This document shows positions 15,839 through 24,867 of a stretch of DNA of 64,000 bases, in pieces (the first letter of the stretch is position 1; each line of letters opens with the position of its first letter). The DNA lies in assembly GCA_027486795.1 (NCBI GenBank), contig JAIXOI010000028.1:1-64000 (forward strand), in the 5' to 3' direction. The DNA is from Sphingobacteriales bacterium (GTDB lineage: Bacteria; Bacteroidota; Bacteroidia; Chitinophagales; CAIOSU01). Under the pieces are notes generated by a model that was given only the letters and a program-made list of their open reading frames with translations, made no database searches and was not told where the DNA came from. Both the position numbers and the translations under genes were made by a program.

Positions 15839-17131
15839 TTACAGCGACCAATAGGTCAGGTCATTTATTTTTCCACGGAACACGCCTTTAAGGTCGGCAA
15901 CTAAGCCCTTACCATCTTTAAGCATGCCTTTAAAATCATTTTCGGTGTAAGCTAGGTATGGTTTGTGGTTTACGGCTACCACTATGGCATCATAATCGTT
16001 GCCAATGGAATCCACCAATTCAAAACCATACTCGTGTTTCACTTCTTCGCTTTCAGCATAAGCATCGGCAACGTCAACATGAATAGAGTACGACTTCAGT
16101 TCATTAATAACGTCAACCACCTTTGAGTTGCGTATGTCGCTTACGTTTTCTTTGAACGTAGCGCCCAATACTAGCACTTTGCAGTCTTGTACCGATTTGC
16201 CCGCTTTAATCAAGCGTTGCACTACGTTTTTGGCTACCCATTCGCCCATGCTATCGTTGATGTGGCGACCGCTCAAAATAACTTCGGGCGTGTAACCAAC
16301 CGATAGGGCTTTGTGGGTAAGGTAGTATGGGTCGACACCGATACAGTGCCCACCTACCAAACCCGGACGGAATGGCAAGAAATTCCACTTGGTGCCAGCT
16401 GCTTCTAATACATCGTAGGTATTGATGCCCATTTTCTCGAAAATCTTCGATAGCTCGTTCATCAATGCGATGTTCAAATCGCGTTGGGTGTTTTCTATTA
16501 TTTTGGCTGCTTCAGCCACTTTTATAGTTGAGGCACGGTGTACACCAGCCTTGACTACTATTTCGTAAACTTTAGCAATCACATCCAACGATTCGGCATC
16601 GCAACCAGAAACTACCTTGGTTATTTTGGTAAGGGTATGTTCTTTATCACCTGGGTTAATGCGCTCTGGTGAGTAGCCAACTTTAAAATCGGTAACGAAT
16701 TTAAGGCCTGTATTTTTCTCTAGAATAGGAATACAATCTTCCTCGGTACAACCTGGATAAACCGTTGATTCATAGACTACATAGTCGCCTTGCTTCAATA
16801 CCTTTGATAAGGTTTCAGTGGCCTTTACCAATGGCGTTAAATCAGGAACCCGGTGGTCGTCAACAGGGGTCGGAACTGCCACAATAAAGAAGGTAACTTC
16901 CTTTAAATCGTCAACATTGGCCGTAAACTGAATGTCGCAGCCTACAAAGTCCGCCGACTCCAATTCATTGCTTGGGTCAATGCCGTTTTTCATCATCTCC
17001 ACACGCTTGGCGTTGATGTCGAAACCGATAACGGATAATTTGCGGGCAAACTCCAACGCTATGGGCAAACCTACATAGCCTAGGCCAATAACGGCAAGTT
17101 TGGTTTTCTTATCGAGTAGTTCCTGATACAT
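15839..17131 (-). CDS. UDP-N-acetylhexosamine C6-dehydrogenase (TviB/WbpA type)
   Basis: NAD-dependent four-electron oxidation of a UDP-N-acetylhexosamine at C6 to the uronic acid. 430 aa. The Rossmann loop is VIGLGYVGLPIA, the proline-rich substrate loop is VPTPVDDHRVPDL, and VYESTVYPGCTEEDC and YSPERINPGDKEH follow. KVIENTQRDLNIALMNEL (here with AAKI) and the catalytic cysteine in GGHCIGVDPYYL are present. The sequence tracks TviB/VipA, which makes UDP-GlcNAcA. Its start overlaps the stop of the acetyltransferase gene by one base. Activity class is firm; the exact sugar is inferred. Confidence 0.88.
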   Translation of the reverse strand: MYQELLDKKTKLAVIGLGYVGLPIALEFARKLSVIGFDINAKRVEMMKNGIDPSNELESADFVGCDIQFTANVDDLKEVTFFIVAVPTPVDDHRVPDLTPLVKATETLSKVLKQGDYVVYESTVYPGCTEEDCIPILEKNTGLKFVTDFKVGYSPERINPGDKEHTLTKITKVVSGCDAESLDVIAKVYEIVVKAGVHRASTIKVAEAAKIIENTQRDLNIALMNELSKIFEKMGINTYDVLEAAGTKWNFLPFRPGLVGGHCIGVDPYYLTHKALSVGYTPEVILSGRHINDSMGEWVAKNVVQRLIKAGKSVQDCKVLVLGATFKENVSDIRNSKVVDVINELKSYSIHVDVADAYAESEEVKHEYGFELVDSIGNDYDAIVVAVNHKPYLAYTENDFKGMLKDGKGLVADLKGVFRGKINDLTYWSL

Positions 17132-17703
17132 TAGGCAATCCTTTGTACTTGTTCGTTAGTAATGGTATAGCACTGTCCACTTTCGGGGCAAACAGCCTCT
17201 TGTTGTTCGTTAAACTGCAGCCGGTGGCCATATTCGCTTACCCATCCGGCTTGCTTGGCCGGGTTGCCTATCATTAGGGCAAAGGGTTTAACATTTTTGG
17301 TCACTACTGCTCCGGCCCCAATCATGGCGTAAGCGCCAATCTCATGCCCGCAAACTATGGTGGCATTGGCGCCTATGCTGGCTCCCTTGCGCACTACAGT
17401 CTCTGTATATTGCCCTTTCCTTACTATTGCACTTCTTGGTATCAGTATATTGGTAAACACCATTGAAGGGCCTAAAAACACATCATCTTCGCATACTACC
17501 CCTTCATATACCGATACGTTGTTCTGTATCTTCACATTGTTGCCTAGCGTTACCCCGTTGGCCACAAATACATTTTGACCCAAATTACATCCTTCACCCA
17601 ACACCGCACCCGCCGAAACATGGCAAAAGTGCCAAACCTTGGTGCCTTCCCCAAGTTGGGCACCTTCGTCTATTACTGCTGTTGGATGAACAAATATGGC
17701 CAA
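17131..17703 (-). CDS. WbpD-like UDP-sugar N-acetyltransferase
   Basis: The 190-aa protein is a left-handed beta-helix with hexapeptide repeats ([59 protein letters not shown]). The catalytic-type histidine is in [11 protein letters not shown]. The order [18 protein letters not shown] and the C-terminal WVSEYGHRL match WbpD. WbpD acetylates the 3-amino group of UDP-GlcNAc3NA in diacetamido-uronic acid synthesis. It is coupled to the downstream dehydrogenase by a 1-bp overlap. Confidence 0.85.
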   Translation of the reverse strand: MAIFVHPTAVIDEGAQLGEGTKVWHFCHVSAGAVLGEGCNLGQNVFVANGVTLGNNVKIQNNVSVYEGVVCEDDVFLGPSMVFTNILIPRSAIVRKGQYTETVVRKGASIGANATIVCGHEIGAYAMIGAGAVVTKNVKPFALMIGNPAKQAGWVSEYGHRLQFNEQQEAVCPESGQCYTITNEQVQRIA

Positions 17704-17723
17704 ATGCTTGTGTTTTGTGTTTT

Positions 17724-17778
17724 ACCACCCCCAACCCCTCCTTGGCCTGCCCTCAATGCCAAATAAGGAGGGTAGCTC
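17724..17778. repeat. REP-like imperfect palindrome, copy A
   Basis: ACCACCCCCAACCCCTCCTT at one end and AAGGAGGGTAGCTC at the other bracket a short centre. The same ends occur at 48978-49036 and, inverted, at 49136-49195. It forms a GC-rich hairpin and fills most of the 154-bp gap in the sugar cluster; the rest of that gap holds a CGTAC-type microrepeat (about 17826-17855). It may attenuate transcription between the two halves of the operon. Confidence 0.65.
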
Positions 17779-17857
17779 AAAGGCTAGTGGTAGGTGTAAT
17801 ATTTCAATCAATCCTTTTCCTTTCAATCGTACTTCGTAAATCGTACCTCGTACCTTC

Positions 17858-18799
17858 TTACAACACGCTTTTAAAATAATCCAACGTAATCTTCAATCCT
17901 TCTTCGCGCGAGACCTTAGGTTCCCAGCCAAGTATGGTTTTGGCCTTAGTAATGTCGGGTTGGCGTTGTTTAGGGTCGTCGGTAGGCAATGGGTGGTAAA
18001 CCACTTTTTGGTCCGTTCCGGTTAGCTTTATTATCTCGTCAGCAAATTGCTTAATAGTTATCTCTACTGGGTTGCCAATGTTCACTGGTAAGTGGTAGTC
18101 GCTCCAAAGCAAGCGGTAAATACCCTCTACCAAATCGCTTACATAGCAGAAAGAGCGCGTTTGTGAACCATCGCCAAATACGGTAATGTCGTTGCCCGAT
18201 AGCGCTTGGCTTACAAATGCAGGTAATGCACGACCATCATCTAGCCTCATACGTGGGCCATAGGTGTTGAAAATACGCACAATGCGGGTCTCAACGCCAT
18301 GGAAGGTATGGTAAGCCATAGTTATGGCTTCCTGGAAACGCTTGGCTTCATCGTACACACCACGCGGACCAACAGGGTTTACATTGCCCCAATATTCTTC
18401 AGTTTGTGGGTGCACCAATGGGTCGCCATATACTTCCGATGTAGAAGCAATCAACATGCGCGCGCCTTTAGCCTTAGCCAACCCCAAGCAATTGTGCGTA
18501 CCCAATGAACCCACTTTAAGGGTTTGGATAGGCATTTTAAGGTAATCAATAGGGCTAGCTGGCGAAGCAAAGTGTAAAATATAGTCCAACTCGCCCGGTA
18601 TGTGGATGAACTTGGTTATATCGTGGTGGTAAAACTCGAAATTAGGCAACGGAAACAGGTGCTCAATATTGCGGATGTTACCTGTAAGCAGGTTGTCCAT
18701 AGCTATTACATGGTACCCTTCTTTTATGGCCCTATCACTCAAGTGCGAACCCAAAAAGCCGGCTGCACCGGTAATCAATATGCGTTTTTGTTTGCTCAT
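17858..18799 (-). CDS. UDP-glucuronate decarboxylase (UDP-xylose synthase)
   Basis: NAD-bound decarboxylation of UDP-glucuronate to UDP-xylose. 313 aa; [61 protein letters not shown] with the catalytic Tyr/Lys pair; [28 protein letters not shown]. These blocks are diagnostic of the UXS family. Its start overlaps the stop of the UDP-glucose dehydrogenase gene by 4 bp, so substrate and product enzymes are translationally coupled. It is followed by the 154-bp REP-containing gap. Confidence 0.92.
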   Translation of the reverse strand: MSKQKRILITGAAGFLGSHLSDRAIKEGYHVIAMDNLLTGNIRNIEHLFPLPNFEFYHHDITKFIHIPGELDYILHFASPASPIDYLKMPIQTLKVGSLGTHNCLGLAKAKGARMLIASTSEVYGDPLVHPQTEEYWGNVNPVGPRGVYDEAKRFQEAITMAYHTFHGVETRIVRIFNTYGPRMRLDDGRALPAFVSQALSGNDITVFGDGSQTRSFCYVSDLVEGIYRLLWSDYHLPVNIGNPVEITIKQFADEIIKLTGTDQKVVYHPLPTDDPKQRQPDITKAKTILGWEPKVSREEGLKITLDYFKSVL

Positions 18800-20112
18800 T
18801 TGGTTATAGTTGTGCGGCCAATGCTATTGTAGTAAAAACCAAGTTCTTTAATATCCTTTGGCTCGTAAAGGTTACGGCCATCAAAAATTACCTTGTCCTT
18901 TAGCAATGAGCCGATTTTATCGAAATCTGGGTTGCGAAACTCACTCCATTCGGTAATAATAAGTAAGGCGTCTGAATTGGGCAGGGCTTCGTATTGGTTG
19001 TCGGCGTAGCTAATGGTATCGCCAAATTCTTTCTTCACATTAGGCATAGCCTCTGGGTCGAAAGCGGTAATGGTTGCACCAGCAGCCAACAATTCTTTGA
19101 TGATGTATAAAGCAGGAGCTTCGCGAATGTCGTCTGTATCAGGTTTAAAAGCAAGACCCCAAACGGCAAAGTGTTTGCCAGCTAGGTTGTTGTTATAATA
19201 AGCTTTGATTTTGGTAACCAACACAGTCTTTTGCGCCTCATTTACTTCCATCACCGATTTTAGGATCTGAAACTCGTATTTGTTTTCGCCAGCCGTTTTG
19301 GCCAATGCCTGAACGTCTTTAGGAAAACAGCTACCGCCATAACCTACACCCGGGAATAAGAAACGTTTGCCGATGCGGTTATCGGAGCCCATACCCAAAC
19401 GAACATTATCAACATTGGCACCAACCAATTCGCAAAGGTTGGCTATTTCGTTCATGAAGGTAATACGTGCAGCAAGGTATGAGTTGGCCGCATATTTGGT
19501 CATTTCTGCCGAGCGCTCGTCCATATAAATAACCGGGTTGCCCTGGCGCACAAATGGCTCATACAACTTGCCCATCATTTGGCGGGCTTTGTCGCTGCTG
19601 GTGCCAATTACCACACGGTCGGGCTTCATAAAGTCTTCTACTGCCTTGCCTTCGCGCAAAAACTCAGGATTCGATACTACATCAAACAAACTAGCGTCTG
19701 CATTTTGCAACAGGGCAGCATATACTTTCTCGGCGGTGCCAACTGGTACCGTACTTTTATCAACTATTACTTTGTATTTGTTAAGCATTGGGCCAATTTG
19801 CTTGGCTACACCTAAAATGTACGACAGGTCGGCAGAGCCATCTTCTCCTGGGGGAGTTGGTAAGGCTAAAAACACAATATCTGTTTCTTTTATAGCATAC
19901 TCAAGGTTGGTTGTAAAGGTTAGTCGGCCTTCTTTAAAGTTACGGTCAAACAACACATCCAAGCCTGGTTCGTAAATAGGAATTTTACCGCTTTTAAGCA
20001 TTTCTACCTTACCAGCGTTATTATCCACGCAAATAACCGTGTTTCCTGTTTCGGCAAAACAAATGCCCGAAACCAATCCAACATAACCGGTACCGATAAC
20101 TGATACTTTCAT
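18796..20112 (-). CDS. ugd: UDP-glucose 6-dehydrogenase
   Basis: Oxidises UDP-glucose to UDP-glucuronate with 2 NAD. 438 aa; Rossmann loop [64 protein letters not shown]; catalytic cysteine in [27 protein letters not shown]. It sits 2 bp after the aminotransferase stop and feeds the next gene, UDP-xylose synthase. Confidence 0.95.
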   Translation of the reverse strand: MKVSVIGTGYVGLVSGICFAETGNTVICVDNNAGKVEMLKSGKIPIYEPGLDVLFDRNFKEGRLTFTTNLEYAIKETDIVFLALPTPPGEDGSADLSYILGVAKQIGPMLNKYKVIVDKSTVPVGTAEKVYAALLQNADASLFDVVSNPEFLREGKAVEDFMKPDRVVIGTSSDKARQMMGKLYEPFVRQGNPVIYMDERSAEMTKYAANSYLAARITFMNEIANLCELVGANVDNVRLGMGSDNRIGKRFLFPGVGYGGSCFPKDVQALAKTAGENKYEFQILKSVMEVNEAQKTVLVTKIKAYYNNNLAGKHFAVWGLAFKPDTDDIREAPALYIIKELLAAGATITAFDPEAMPNVKKEFGDTISYADNQYEALPNSDALLIITEWSEFRNPDFDKIGSLLKDKVIFDGRNLYEPKDIKELGFYYNSIGRTTITK

Positions 20113-20114
20113 CT

Positions 20115-21236
20115 TTACTTTTTATAGAATTTAGTCACTTCCGCAATAATCTTCTCAAACTGCTCGTCGTCCATTTCAGTATGCATGGGCAAGGATAACA
20201 CTTCTTTGCTCAACCGCTCGCTTATTGGCAAGCCACCAACCGGGTGTCGTGCATCTAAGTATGGTTTTTGCACGTGCAAAGGTACAGGATAATATACCAT
20301 AGTTGGAATTTCCTGTGCATTAAGGAATTGTTGCAAAGCATCCCTTTCAGGGGTGCATAAGGTATATTGGTGGAAAACATGTTTGCTGTGCGCTGCACGG
20401 GCCGGCAGCACCAAGCCAGAAATGCCCGATAAAGCTATGTCGTATGCATTTGCCAATTTTATACGTGACTCTAAATACTCGTTCAAATGGTTCAACTTAA
20501 TATCGAGCAGCACGGCTTGAAGGCTATCCAAACGAGAGTTTACACCCACTGTTTCATAATAGTAGCGCTTATCTGAGCCATGATTACAAATGCGGTGTAT
20601 GCGCTGGTGAAACTCGTCGTTGTTGGTATTAATGGCGCCGCCGTCGCCAAAGGCTCCTAAGTTTTTGCTTGGGTAAAAAGATAGGCAACCAATATCGCCA
20701 ATGGTTCCCGTTTTTTGCTCAACCCCATCTACCATGCAAGTAGCGCCAATGGCTTGGGCATTGTCTTCAATCACAAACAAGCAATGCTGGCGTGCTATAT
20801 CCATTATGGCTTGCATGTTGCAGGCCCTGCCAAACAAATGCACCGGTATTATGCAGCGAGTTTTTTCGGTAATGGCACCCTCAATTAGCGTAGGGTTTAT
20901 ATTGAAACTGTCGGCTTCAACGTCAACAAACACAGGCACCAAGCCCAATAGTCTTATTACTTCGGCAGTGGCAACAAACGTAAATGGGGTAGTTATTACT
21001 TCATCACCAGGCTGCAAATTAAGCGCCATTAAGGCAATTTGCAAGGCATCGGTGCCGTTTCCGCAAGCAACTACATGTTTGCAATCAAGGAAATTGGCTA
21101 AGTTTTGCTGAAATGATTTAACTGCTGGCCCGTTGATAAATGCACCCGAACGGATTACATCGGCAAAGGCTGCTTCTACCTCGCTTTGTATCCTTGCATA
21201 CTGTGGTTGCAAGTCAACCATTTGAATGGGGCGCAT
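20115..21236 (-). CDS. DegT/DnrJ/EryC1-family nucleotide-sugar aminotransferase (WbpE-like)
   Basis: A PLP enzyme of 373 aa that aminates a keto-sugar nucleotide with glutamate. ACGNGTDALQIALMAL is the cofactor-phosphate loop, VIEDNAQAIGAT holds the PLP-binding aspartate, and FYPSKNLGAFGDGGAI holds the Schiff-base lysine. The opening MVDLQPQYARIQSEVEAAF is typical of WbpE relatives. With the WbpD-like acetyltransferase it would place an acetamido group at C3, but the WbpB-type 3-oxidase needed before it is absent here. It is the first gene of the operon, with a promoter element just upstream. Confidence 0.88.
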   Translation of the reverse strand: MRPIQMVDLQPQYARIQSEVEAAFADVIRSGAFINGPAVKSFQQNLANFLDCKHVVACGNGTDALQIALMALNLQPGDEVITTPFTFVATAEVIRLLGLVPVFVDVEADSFNINPTLIEGAITEKTRCIIPVHLFGRACNMQAIMDIARQHCLFVIEDNAQAIGATCMVDGVEQKTGTIGDIGCLSFYPSKNLGAFGDGGAINTNNDEFHQRIHRICNHGSDKRYYYETVGVNSRLDSLQAVLLDIKLNHLNEYLESRIKLANAYDIALSGISGLVLPARAAHSKHVFHQYTLCTPERDALQQFLNAQEIPTMVYYPVPLHVQKPYLDARHPVGGLPISERLSKEVLSLPMHTEMDDEQFEKIIAEVTKFYKK

Positions 21237-21264
21237 CCGGGCGTGGGTGTGTTTGTTACGGCAG

Positions 21265-21272
21265 CAAATATA
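21265..21272 (-). promoter_or_regulatory. -7 element for the nucleotide-sugar operon
   Basis: The minus strand reads TATATTTG, a perfect TAnnTTTG, 28 nt before the aminotransferase ATG. No other promoter candidate is visible in this 90-bp divergent region. It is the likely single promoter of the seven-gene cluster. Confidence 0.55.
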
Positions 21273-21315
21273 GAGATAAAAACAGGAGCGGTAAGGCTCG
21301 TGAAGTAAAAAAACG

Positions 21316-21323
21316 TAATTTTG
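21316..21323 (+). promoter_or_regulatory. -7 element for the envelope protein-waaA pair
   Basis: TAATTTTG (TAnnTTTG) ends 3 nt before ATG 21327 and 9 nt before ATG 21333. If real, it implies a near-leaderless transcript and favours the later ATG. Confidence 0.4.
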
Positions 21324-21326
21324 GGT

Positions 21327-22094
21327 ATGGCCATGAAAAGTATTGTTAAAATCTTGGTACTAGCACTTTTTTTAGGTCCTTTTGCTGGCCTTAAAGCACA
21401 ATCGCTTTTAAAGGATTCGGTAATGGGCGTTTGGATGATTAGTGCCCACTACAGTTACCAGTTGCCCTTTGGTGATATGGCTGAGCGTTTTGGTGGTAAC
21501 TCAGCACTGGGCGGAATGTTGGGTTTTAAGAACGGCAAAAACTGGATGTACGGCGTTGAGGGTAGCTATCTGTTTGGTAATAATGTAAAAGACCTAGGGC
21601 AGCTCGAAAACATTTCTTTGGGCAGCAATGTGCTCATCCGCACCGATGGGCGCATAGAGTCGGTTTTTTTGGCCGAAAGGGGTTTTACTATACAAGGTTT
21701 TTTGGGTAAAATGATAGCGTTTAAAAAACCGAACGTAAACTCGGGCATAGTGCTGAAGTTGGGTGTAGGTGCTTTGCGCCACAAAATAAGGCTCATTGGC
21801 GATAAAGAGTACATACCCCAAATAACTGGCGGCTACGAGAAAGGTTACGATAGGCTTACCAGTGGTATACTATTGGCCCCTTTTATTGGCTACCAGTTTA
21901 TGTCTACTAGCCGATTGCTTAACTTTTATGGCGGCATTGAGTTTAATTTAGCCTTCACTAAAGGCCGTCGTGCCTGGAACTTTGATCAAAATGCGCCGGC
22001 CGACGCGCGCCGAACCGATATGCTTGTTGGTTTTAAAGGAGGCTGGATAATAACGAAGTATGTGGCATACACTGAAAAATACTACTATTACTAA
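21327..22094 (+). CDS. Predicted outer-membrane/envelope protein upstream of waaA
   Basis: About 255 aa with a signal peptide (MKSIVKILVLALFLGPF, cleavage near GLKAQ). The rest is rich in alternating aromatic and glycine residues with beta-strand periodicity, including FGGNSALGGMLGFKNGKNW, and ends in aromatics (YTEKYYYY). This fits a small outer-membrane beta-barrel. The start may be ATG 21327 or 21333. Its stop shares bases with the waaA ATG (TAATG), so the two are coupled, suggesting an envelope role. No family name is recognised. Confidence 0.75.
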   Translation: MAMKSIVKILVLALFLGPFAGLKAQSLLKDSVMGVWMISAHYSYQLPFGDMAERFGGNSALGGMLGFKNGKNWMYGVEGSYLFGNNVKDLGQLENISLGSNVLIRTDGRIESVFLAERGFTIQGFLGKMIAFKKPNVNSGIVLKLGVGALRHKIRLIGDKEYIPQITGGYEKGYDRLTSGILLAPFIGYQFMSTSRLLNFYGGIEFNLAFTKGRRAWNFDQNAPADARRTDMLVGFKGGWIITKYVAYTEKYYYY

Positions 22095-23329
22095 TGGGCC
22101 TATCGAGCCTGTTATATAACATTGGGGTAGGTGCTTATCACCTAGGCATCAAAATTGCAGCACCGTTTAATGCCAAGGCCCAACTTTGGGTTAAGGGTCG
22201 AAAAGATTGGCAAGATAACTTACGGGCTGCACTTACAGGCAAACCTTTGGTTTGGGTGCACTGTGCGTCGCTGGGCGAGTATGAACAAGGTAAACCTGTT
22301 ATAGAGGCCATAGAGCGTCAATTCCTCGAAAAGCAGATATTGGTGAGCTTTTATTCACCTTCAGGTTATGAGGTGGTAAAAAACAGAGAGCCTAACCGCA
22401 CGATAATATACTTACCTGCTGATAGTGCCGATAACGCCAAGCGCTTTTTACAATTAGCCAATCCAACCTTAGCTATTTTTATTAAGTACGAGTTTTGGTA
22501 CCACTATTTGCAACAACTAAAGCACCACAAGGTGCCGACTTTACTAGTTTCCGGAATTTTTAGGCCCAGCCAGCCCTTTTTTAAGCAGTGGGGTGGGTTG
22601 CATCGCGAAATGCTGACTTGCTTTTCGCATTTCTTTGTTCAAGACCTGGCCAGTAGCCAGTTGCTGAGCGGCCTAGGATTTAGGAACATTACCATAAGCG
22701 GCGATACTCGATTTGATAGGGTAGTGGCCATACAATCTTCGCCCAAAAAATTGCCAATAATCGAGCAATTTAAGGCTGACTATCCCATATTTATTGCTGG
22801 TAGCACTTGGCCTGCAGACGAACGAATTGTTTTGCAATACTTAGATGCATTGTTAACCAACGGCTGGAAAGTAATAATTGCCCCACACGAATTGAACCAG
22901 GACCACATCAAGCAACTTCTAAAGGCATTGGGAGATAAGGCCACCACTTACAGTTCAGCCGAACAGGGCAAAACAGTGCTGGTGGTTGATAATGTAGGTT
23001 TGTTGGCCAACATGTATCAATATGCCGAGCTAGTGTATATAGGCGGTGGATTTGGCAAAGGGATTCATAACATACTAGAAGCTGCTGCCAATGGGTTGCC
23101 AGTGTTGTTTGGCCCAAATTATCAAAAGTTTACCGAGGCTAGAGAGTTGATAGCGCTGGGTGCGGCATTCAGTGTTGGGTCGTACAACGATTTGGCATTG
23201 AGTGGAGGAATAATGTATGCTGACGAAGATGCTTATGCCAAAGCTGCTCAGGCTGCCCATCAATATGTTAAGAGTAAACAAGGCGCTACAACCAAAGTGA
23301 TGCAATGGATATTGCAAATAGGGCTTTAG
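22094..23329 (+). CDS. waaA: 3-deoxy-D-manno-octulosonic-acid transferase
   Basis: Transfers Kdo from CMP-Kdo to lipid A precursors at the inner membrane. 411 aa with an N-terminal hydrophobic segment. The acceptor-binding motif HCASLGEYEQGKPVIEA carries the catalytic-type glutamate. YEFWYHYL, SGIFRPSQPFFKQW, GDTRFDRV, AGSTWPADE, IAPHELN and the CMP-Kdo loop GGGFGKGIHNILEAAANGLPV are all present and in family order. It overlaps the upstream envelope gene by one base. Confidence 0.95.
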   Translation: MGLSSLLYNIGVGAYHLGIKIAAPFNAKAQLWVKGRKDWQDNLRAALTGKPLVWVHCASLGEYEQGKPVIEAIERQFLEKQILVSFYSPSGYEVVKNREPNRTIIYLPADSADNAKRFLQLANPTLAIFIKYEFWYHYLQQLKHHKVPTLLVSGIFRPSQPFFKQWGGLHREMLTCFSHFFVQDLASSQLLSGLGFRNITISGDTRFDRVVAIQSSPKKLPIIEQFKADYPIFIAGSTWPADERIVLQYLDALLTNGWKVIIAPHELNQDHIKQLLKALGDKATTYSSAEQGKTVLVVDNVGLLANMYQYAELVYIGGGFGKGIHNILEAAANGLPVLFGPNYQKFTEARELIALGAAFSVGSYNDLALSGGIMYADEDAYAKAAQAAHQYVKSKQGATTKVMQWILQIGL

Positions 23330-23380
23330 CGTTCACTTTTTCTCAAAAAAGCACTAAGTTAGCCACCTACAACTCCACAA

Positions 23381-23476
23381 ATACCTAAGACTAAGCTTGC
23401 ATTGCACTGGAAAATATTGATAGGCATGGCCTTGGGCGCTCTATTGGGCGTGCTAACCAACAGAACTCAACTATGA
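23381..23476 (+). pseudogene. Remnant: first 30 codons of a dicarboxylate/amino acid:cation symporter
   Basis: In the gap before the SDR gene, one frame reads PKTKLALHWKILIGMALGAL and then LGVLTN before diverging and stopping at 23474-23476. LHWKILIGMALG is the signature opening of the SDF (DAACS, GltP/DctA) symporters. The codon before PKTK is ATA where ATG is expected. Nothing more of the roughly 400-codon gene remains; the SDR ATG (23473) overlaps its end. This is a deletion scar with a dead start codon. Confidence 0.7.
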
Positions 23477-24195
23477 CGAACCACTATTACATAACAGGTA
23501 CCAGTAGCGGTATAGGTAAGGCATTGGCCGAAGAGTTATTGGCTGGCCCCAACAATGTGGTACATGGCATGGCGCGGCACGAAACCATAGTGCACGAACG
23601 CTACCGCCATACTACAGTTGATTTAGCTCAGCAAGAAGCTGTTTTGAGTTTTAGCTATGAGCAACACCCTGCTGATACCAAGCGTATAGTATTAGTAAAC
23701 AATGCCGGCACGCTAGGTGATATGGGCTACCTAGGCGAAATGAACGACGAGGACGTTGCTGCATCTTTAAACGTTAACTTGGTAGCACCCGTTATGCTGA
23801 TCAATAAGTTTTTGCACCAATTTGCCAATCATCCTGCCGAAAAGGTAATCATTAACATTACCTCGGGCGCAGCAACTGCGGCCTACGATGGGTGGAGTGT
23901 TTATTGTACTTCCAAAGCAGGCATTGATATGCTTACCCGGGTAGCACATGCAGAGCGCAAGCAACGCAATGATGCCCGAACCCATATTTTGGCTGTGGCG
24001 CCAGGCGTGGTTGATACCGCCATGCAAACGAAAATTAGGGGCACTGCTCAGGATAAATTCAGCCGGGTAGAGAAGTTTCACGACCTAAAGAACAACAACC
24101 AACTGTATAAACCAGTTGATGTTGCAAAGCAATTGGCTCGTATTATAGCCAACCCCGATACCGCAACCGATATAGTAAGCCGAATTAGCCTTTAA
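23473..24195 (+). CDS. SDR family oxidoreductase (sepiapterin-reductase-like)
   Basis: Classical short-chain dehydrogenase, 240 aa. The cofactor loop is TGTSSGIG at 8-15, NNAG is at 76-79, and the catalytic Ser131, Tyr144 and Lys148 lie in the SGAATAAYDGWSVYCTSK region. APGVVDTAM follows. The arrangement is nearest to sepiapterin-reductase/benzil-reductase-like SDRs, which usually use NADPH. The substrate is unknown. It starts inside the symporter remnant, so its own promoter may have been acquired or lost in that deletion. It is convergent with the next gene (4-bp overlap). Confidence 0.85.
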   Translation: MTNHYYITGTSSGIGKALAEELLAGPNNVVHGMARHETIVHERYRHTTVDLAQQEAVLSFSYEQHPADTKRIVLVNNAGTLGDMGYLGEMNDEDVAASLNVNLVAPVMLINKFLHQFANHPAEKVIINITSGAATAAYDGWSVYCTSKAGIDMLTRVAHAERKQRNDARTHILAVAPGVVDTAMQTKIRGTAQDKFSRVEKFHDLKNNNQLYKPVDVAKQLARIIANPDTATDIVSRISL

Positions 24196-24863
24196 AAGGC
24201 TAGTATGCCTATTCCGATATTAAACCGGAGTAGCGTGCTGGCTAGGTTCACCTCTTGGTTAGGACCACTTAAATAGCCGCTTTTCGATACCATCGAAATA
24301 ACAGGCAGTTGAACATCAAAACCTACATTCAACGGCACATACTTGGCAATGATAAACTCCTTACCAATACCAACGCCAATAATTGGCTGAACCATGGAGT
24401 ATTTAATTGGTTCGTTAATAGGGTAGTCATTGGTCAAGAATTTTTTATCTATTGCAACCTGTGAGTATGCTACCGATAAAGTATATCTCCAATAAAAGCC
24501 CAGTGGGGCAAGTGTATTTTTTCGTTTGTATTTGCGGTAGCTGAAACCAACTTGATGGCGGGTATATCGGCCAGAAATACCTGCTTGTTCATTACCATAA
24601 TCGTTAAAGGGTGTTACGTCTACGCCACAATATTCGTATAACAAACCAATGGTTCTGTTTTTCTTGATTACATAATCGTATTCAAGGCGGTGGCTAAGGT
24701 AAAACAAGCCCAGTGCATTGGTTTGAGTGCGGTAATTATTGCCGTACATAGAAATTGCTGGAGTGTAGCTAAACTGGTGCTTTTTGCCCATGTAGCCTGG
24801 CACTTGAGCCATTGCAGTAGCACCAAATGCCAGTATTGCAATAAGTGTGATAAGATATCTCAT
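24192..24863 (-). CDS. Predicted outer-membrane beta-barrel protein
   Basis: 223 aa with a signal peptide (MRYLITLIAILAFGATAMAQ). The mature part shows strand-like alternation with many Tyr/Gly residues (GLFYLSHRLEYDYVI; HQVGFSYRKYKRKN) and ends RFNIGIGILAF, a C-terminal aromatic as in outer-membrane barrels. No specific family is recognised. It lies 4 bp after the M48 protease gene, so the two are probably co-transcribed. Confidence 0.75.
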   Translation of the reverse strand: MRYLITLIAILAFGATAMAQVPGYMGKKHQFSYTPAISMYGNNYRTQTNALGLFYLSHRLEYDYVIKKNRTIGLLYEYCGVDVTPFNDYGNEQAGISGRYTRHQVGFSYRKYKRKNTLAPLGFYWRYTLSVAYSQVAIDKKFLTNDYPINEPIKYSMVQPIIGVGIGKEFIIAKYVPLNVGFDVQLPVISMVSKSGYLSGPNQEVNLASTLLRFNIGIGILAF

Positions 24864-24867
24864 GGCT

